Assembly (NCBI RefSeq): GCF_900176035.1
Contig: NZ_FWWT01000022.1
Location: 372,001 to 436,000, forward strand
Direction: 5' to 3'
Source of the DNA: Desulfonispora thiosulfatigenes DSM 11270
GTDB taxonomy: Bacteria > Bacillota > Peptococcia > Peptococcales > Desulfonisporaceae
DNA length: 64,000 nt
Part shown: positions 61,320 through 64,000 of the stretch, in pieces
Numbering within the stretch: position 1 is the first letter of the stretch
Layout of the letters: every line of letters starts with the position of its first letter
Notes under the pieces: model-generated
Seen by the model: only the letters and a program-made list of their open reading frames with translations
Databases searched by the model: none
What the model was told of the DNA's origin: nothing
Position numbers and translations under genes: made by a program

Positions 61320-62558
61320 CTATGCTCCAAATAACTTGGTATTTTTGAAAAGATTAGAAACAGCTAGTTGACGTAAAATAAAACGAGTGAATGTTAATAC
61401 GACAAATAAACTAGCTAAAATACCAATACTTAATGTTACTGCAAATCCACGAATCATACCTGTTCCAAAATACATTAAAACTACTGCAGCTATGAGTGTT
61501 GTGATATTAGCATCAAAGATTGTCCAAAATGCTCTTGAAAAACCAGCATCTATAGATGCTCTTAAACTTTTACCATTACGTAACTCTTCTTTAATTCTTT
61601 CGTATATAATAACATTGGCATCTACTGCCATACCTACCGATAGTAAAAATCCTGCTATACCAGGTAAGGTTATAGTTGCATTCATATAGATTAAAATTCC
61701 CCAGACAATAATTGAATATAATACTATTGAAAATCCTGCCACAATCCCTGGTAAACGATAAAATAATAGCATAAATATTAAAACAGCTGATAAACCATAA
61801 AGTGCTGCGTTTTTACTTTTAATTAAGGAATCTACTCCTAGTTTTGCCCCTACACTCCTATTTTCAACTATTTCTAGTTTTACAGGGAGTGCACCTGAAC
61901 GAAGTAAAACAGCTAAATCACGTGCTTCTTCTAAAGTAGAAAATCCTCCTGAAATAGAAGCATGTCCATTTGTAATAGCTTCATCTATTCTTGGAACTGA
62001 AATTGGTTTTCCATCTAAATTAATTGCAATTGCACGATTAGGATCATCTTCACCGTATTTAGTTGCAAGATCTTTTGTAGCCTCAGCAAATTTCTTTGCA
62101 CCTTCACTATTAAATTCTAAACTTACATAATTTTTTTTGTTTAAATTTGTTTCACCTGGGTTTATACCTTCTTTAGCATCTTTTAAATCTTTTCCTGTTA
62201 CTACCACTTCATTATTATCAACCCTAACAAATTCTAAATTAGCCATTTTTCCTAAAGATTTAACTGCTTCTTCTGGATTTTCAACCCCTGGTAGTTCTAC
62301 TAAAACCCTTCTTTCTCCTTCTTTTCTTATCTCAGGTTCAGTAAGACCCATGCCATTTACACGATTTTCTAAGATCGCTATAACCTTATCTATATCGTCA
62401 GCTGTCGCATTTTTAGGTGCTTCTAATCTAACCATAACTCCACCTTTTAAATCTAATCCTAGTTTTACATTATTTTTATATGGCTCAATTACAACAAAAG
62501 CCAATACAACTACAAGTGCTAGGACTAATAAGCTTGTAAATAATTTTCTAAAGCGCAT
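61320..62558 (-). CDS. secD: Protein translocase subunit SecD
   Basis: 412 residues. VKLGLDLKGGVMVRLEAP is the SecD first loop; VELPGVENPEEAV lies in the P1 head, and VGMAVDANVIIYERIKEELRNGKS marks the fourth helix. It is separate from SecF, as in Clostridia (fused in Bacillus). The P1 domain is short compared with E. coli. Confidence 0.95.
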   Translation of the reverse strand: MRFRKLFTSLLVLALVVVLAFVVIEPYKNNVKLGLDLKGGVMVRLEAPKNATADDIDKVIAILENRVNGMGLTEPEIRKEGERRVLVELPGVENPEEAVKSLGKMANLEFVRVDNNEVVVTGKDLKDAKEGINPGETNLNKKNYVSLEFNSEGAKKFAEATKDLATKYGEDDPNRAIAINLDGKPISVPRIDEAITNGHASISGGFSTLEEARDLAVLLRSGALPVKLEIVENRSVGAKLGVDSLIKSKNAALYGLSAVLIFMLLFYRLPGIVAGFSIVLYSIIVWGILIYMNATITLPGIAGFLLSVGMAVDANVIIYERIKEELRNGKSLRASIDAGFSRAFWTIFDANITTLIAAVVLMYFGTGMIRGFAVTLSIGILASLFVVLTFTRFILRQLAVSNLFKNTKLFGA

Positions 62559-62676
62559 AAATTCTCCTCCTATCTAATTAAGCACACAAAGTATTATATA
62601 CCTCTAAAAAAAATAATTCAATTAAGAATAATAACTTTGTAATAAGTTGCAATTATAAGTAAGCCTTACCAATAAT

Positions 62677-62719
62677 AAAAGACAAAGAAATCTAATTTAC
62701 TTAGAAATCTTTGTCTTTT
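62677..62719 (-). terminator. Terminator after yajC
   Basis: AAAAGACAAAGA pairs with TCTTTGTCTTTT around a 19-base loop. A T run follows on both strands. Confidence 0.7.
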
Positions 62720-62738
62720 TCCTAACTATAAATAGATA

Positions 62739-63047
62739 TTATTTTTCTTCTATTAAAGCTTGTTCATCGTTACTTTCTTCCTGAATATTTGTAGTTTCTG
62801 TTACAACTTGACCTACAGAAGTTTTTAACATAGTTAAATTTACATTGTGAGCAACTTTTAACACAATTCTATCATCTTTTATTGATTTTATTTCGCCTTC
62901 TATACCACCAATAGTAACAACCTTATCTCCTTTACGGAGATCAGATAACATAGTCTTTCGTTGTTTTTGTTGTTTTTGTTGTGGCCTAATCATGGTAAAG
63001 TAAATGATTAAGAAAAAGGCTCCTAGCATTAATAATTGTTGTGACAT
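62739..63047 (-). CDS. yajC: Preprotein translocase accessory subunit YajC
   Basis: 102 residues. One N-terminal membrane helix (LLMLGAFFLIIYFTMIRPQQ) followed by LRKGDKVVTIGGIEGEIKSI. The acidic C-terminus is typical. It joins SecDF. The order tgt-yajC-secD-secF is standard in bacteria. Confidence 0.94.
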   Translation of the reverse strand: MSQQLLMLGAFFLIIYFTMIRPQQKQQKQRKTMLSDLRKGDKVVTIGGIEGEIKSIKDDRIVLKVAHNVNLTMLKTSVGQVVTETTNIQEESNDEQALIEEK

Positions 63048-63115
63048 TATATACCTCCTAAATATTTATTGTTACTATATAAATAAATTATTTCTATAAA
63101 GTTGACTTTATTCCT

Positions 63116-64000
<885 letters not shown>

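Overview
The window comes from an AT-rich, spore-forming, anaerobic Firmicute, most likely class Clostridia. The evidence is a sporulation sigma factor gene (sigK) with a pro-sequence, the clostridial/bacillar order alaS-ireB-ruvX-DUF1292-mltG-trmR-U32, a 6S RNA between aspS and tcdA, and a [4Fe-4S] aldo/keto reductase. I cannot name a genus.

The window has two halves. Bases 1 to about 33,060 are one end of a large prophage that interrupts sigK, in the manner of the Bacillus subtilis skin element. The sigK reading frame on the minus strand (33490 to 33041) matches SigK up to an AATGA pentanucleotide at 33060-33064 and then runs into phage DNA and stops. A large serine recombinase of the SpoIVCA type (31450-32997) lies directly beyond the junction, convergent with sigK. 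The other half of sigK, and the baseplate and lysis genes, must lie left of base 1.

From left to right, the prophage holds the following modules. (a) Contractile-tail and head genes on the minus strand: tape measure, frameshifted tail chaperone, DUF3277-like tube, DUF3383-like sheath, neck proteins, capsid, scaffold, minor head protein, portal and terminase. (b) An accessory insertion at 12.5-16.5 kb: two minus-strand unknowns with related leaders, and a three-gene plus-strand operon headed by a ParA-type ATPase. (c) A regulator and replication/recombination block at 16.8-24.5 kb: RinA/ArpU-like regulator, SSB, DnaD-like initiator with internal iterons, RecT and YqaJ exonuclease. (d) The lysogeny switch at 25.0-27.7 kb: divergent Cro-like and tandem-HTH repressors with shared operators, an ImmA-like protein lacking its catalytic Glu, and a BRCT protein. 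(e) A second cargo cassette at 27.9-30.5 kb: NdpA/NA37 protein, an unknown protein and a four-helix membrane protein. (f) Recombinase territory at 30.7-33.0 kb, with the intact recombinase, the decayed start of a second one, and four copies of a hairpin repeat.

Bases 33.1-64 kb are ordinary chromosome, nearly all on the minus strand. They carry cell-wall genes (class B PBP, MltG, IreB), tRNA modification and charging genes (TrmR, U32/TrhP-like, AlaS, MnmA, TcdA, AspS, Dtd, Tgt), stress and repair genes (Rel, RecJ, RarA, RuvX), redox and metal genes (thioredoxin, CsoR, CDF transporter) and protein export genes (SecD, SecF, YajC). Compared with the usual Firmicute order, hisS, apt and an iscS/iscU pair are absent from their expected places.

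The best candidates for undescribed systems are the NdpA-unknown-membrane cassette and the ParA operon. Both look like phage-borne defence or maintenance cargo, but this is inference from layout and domain content only.
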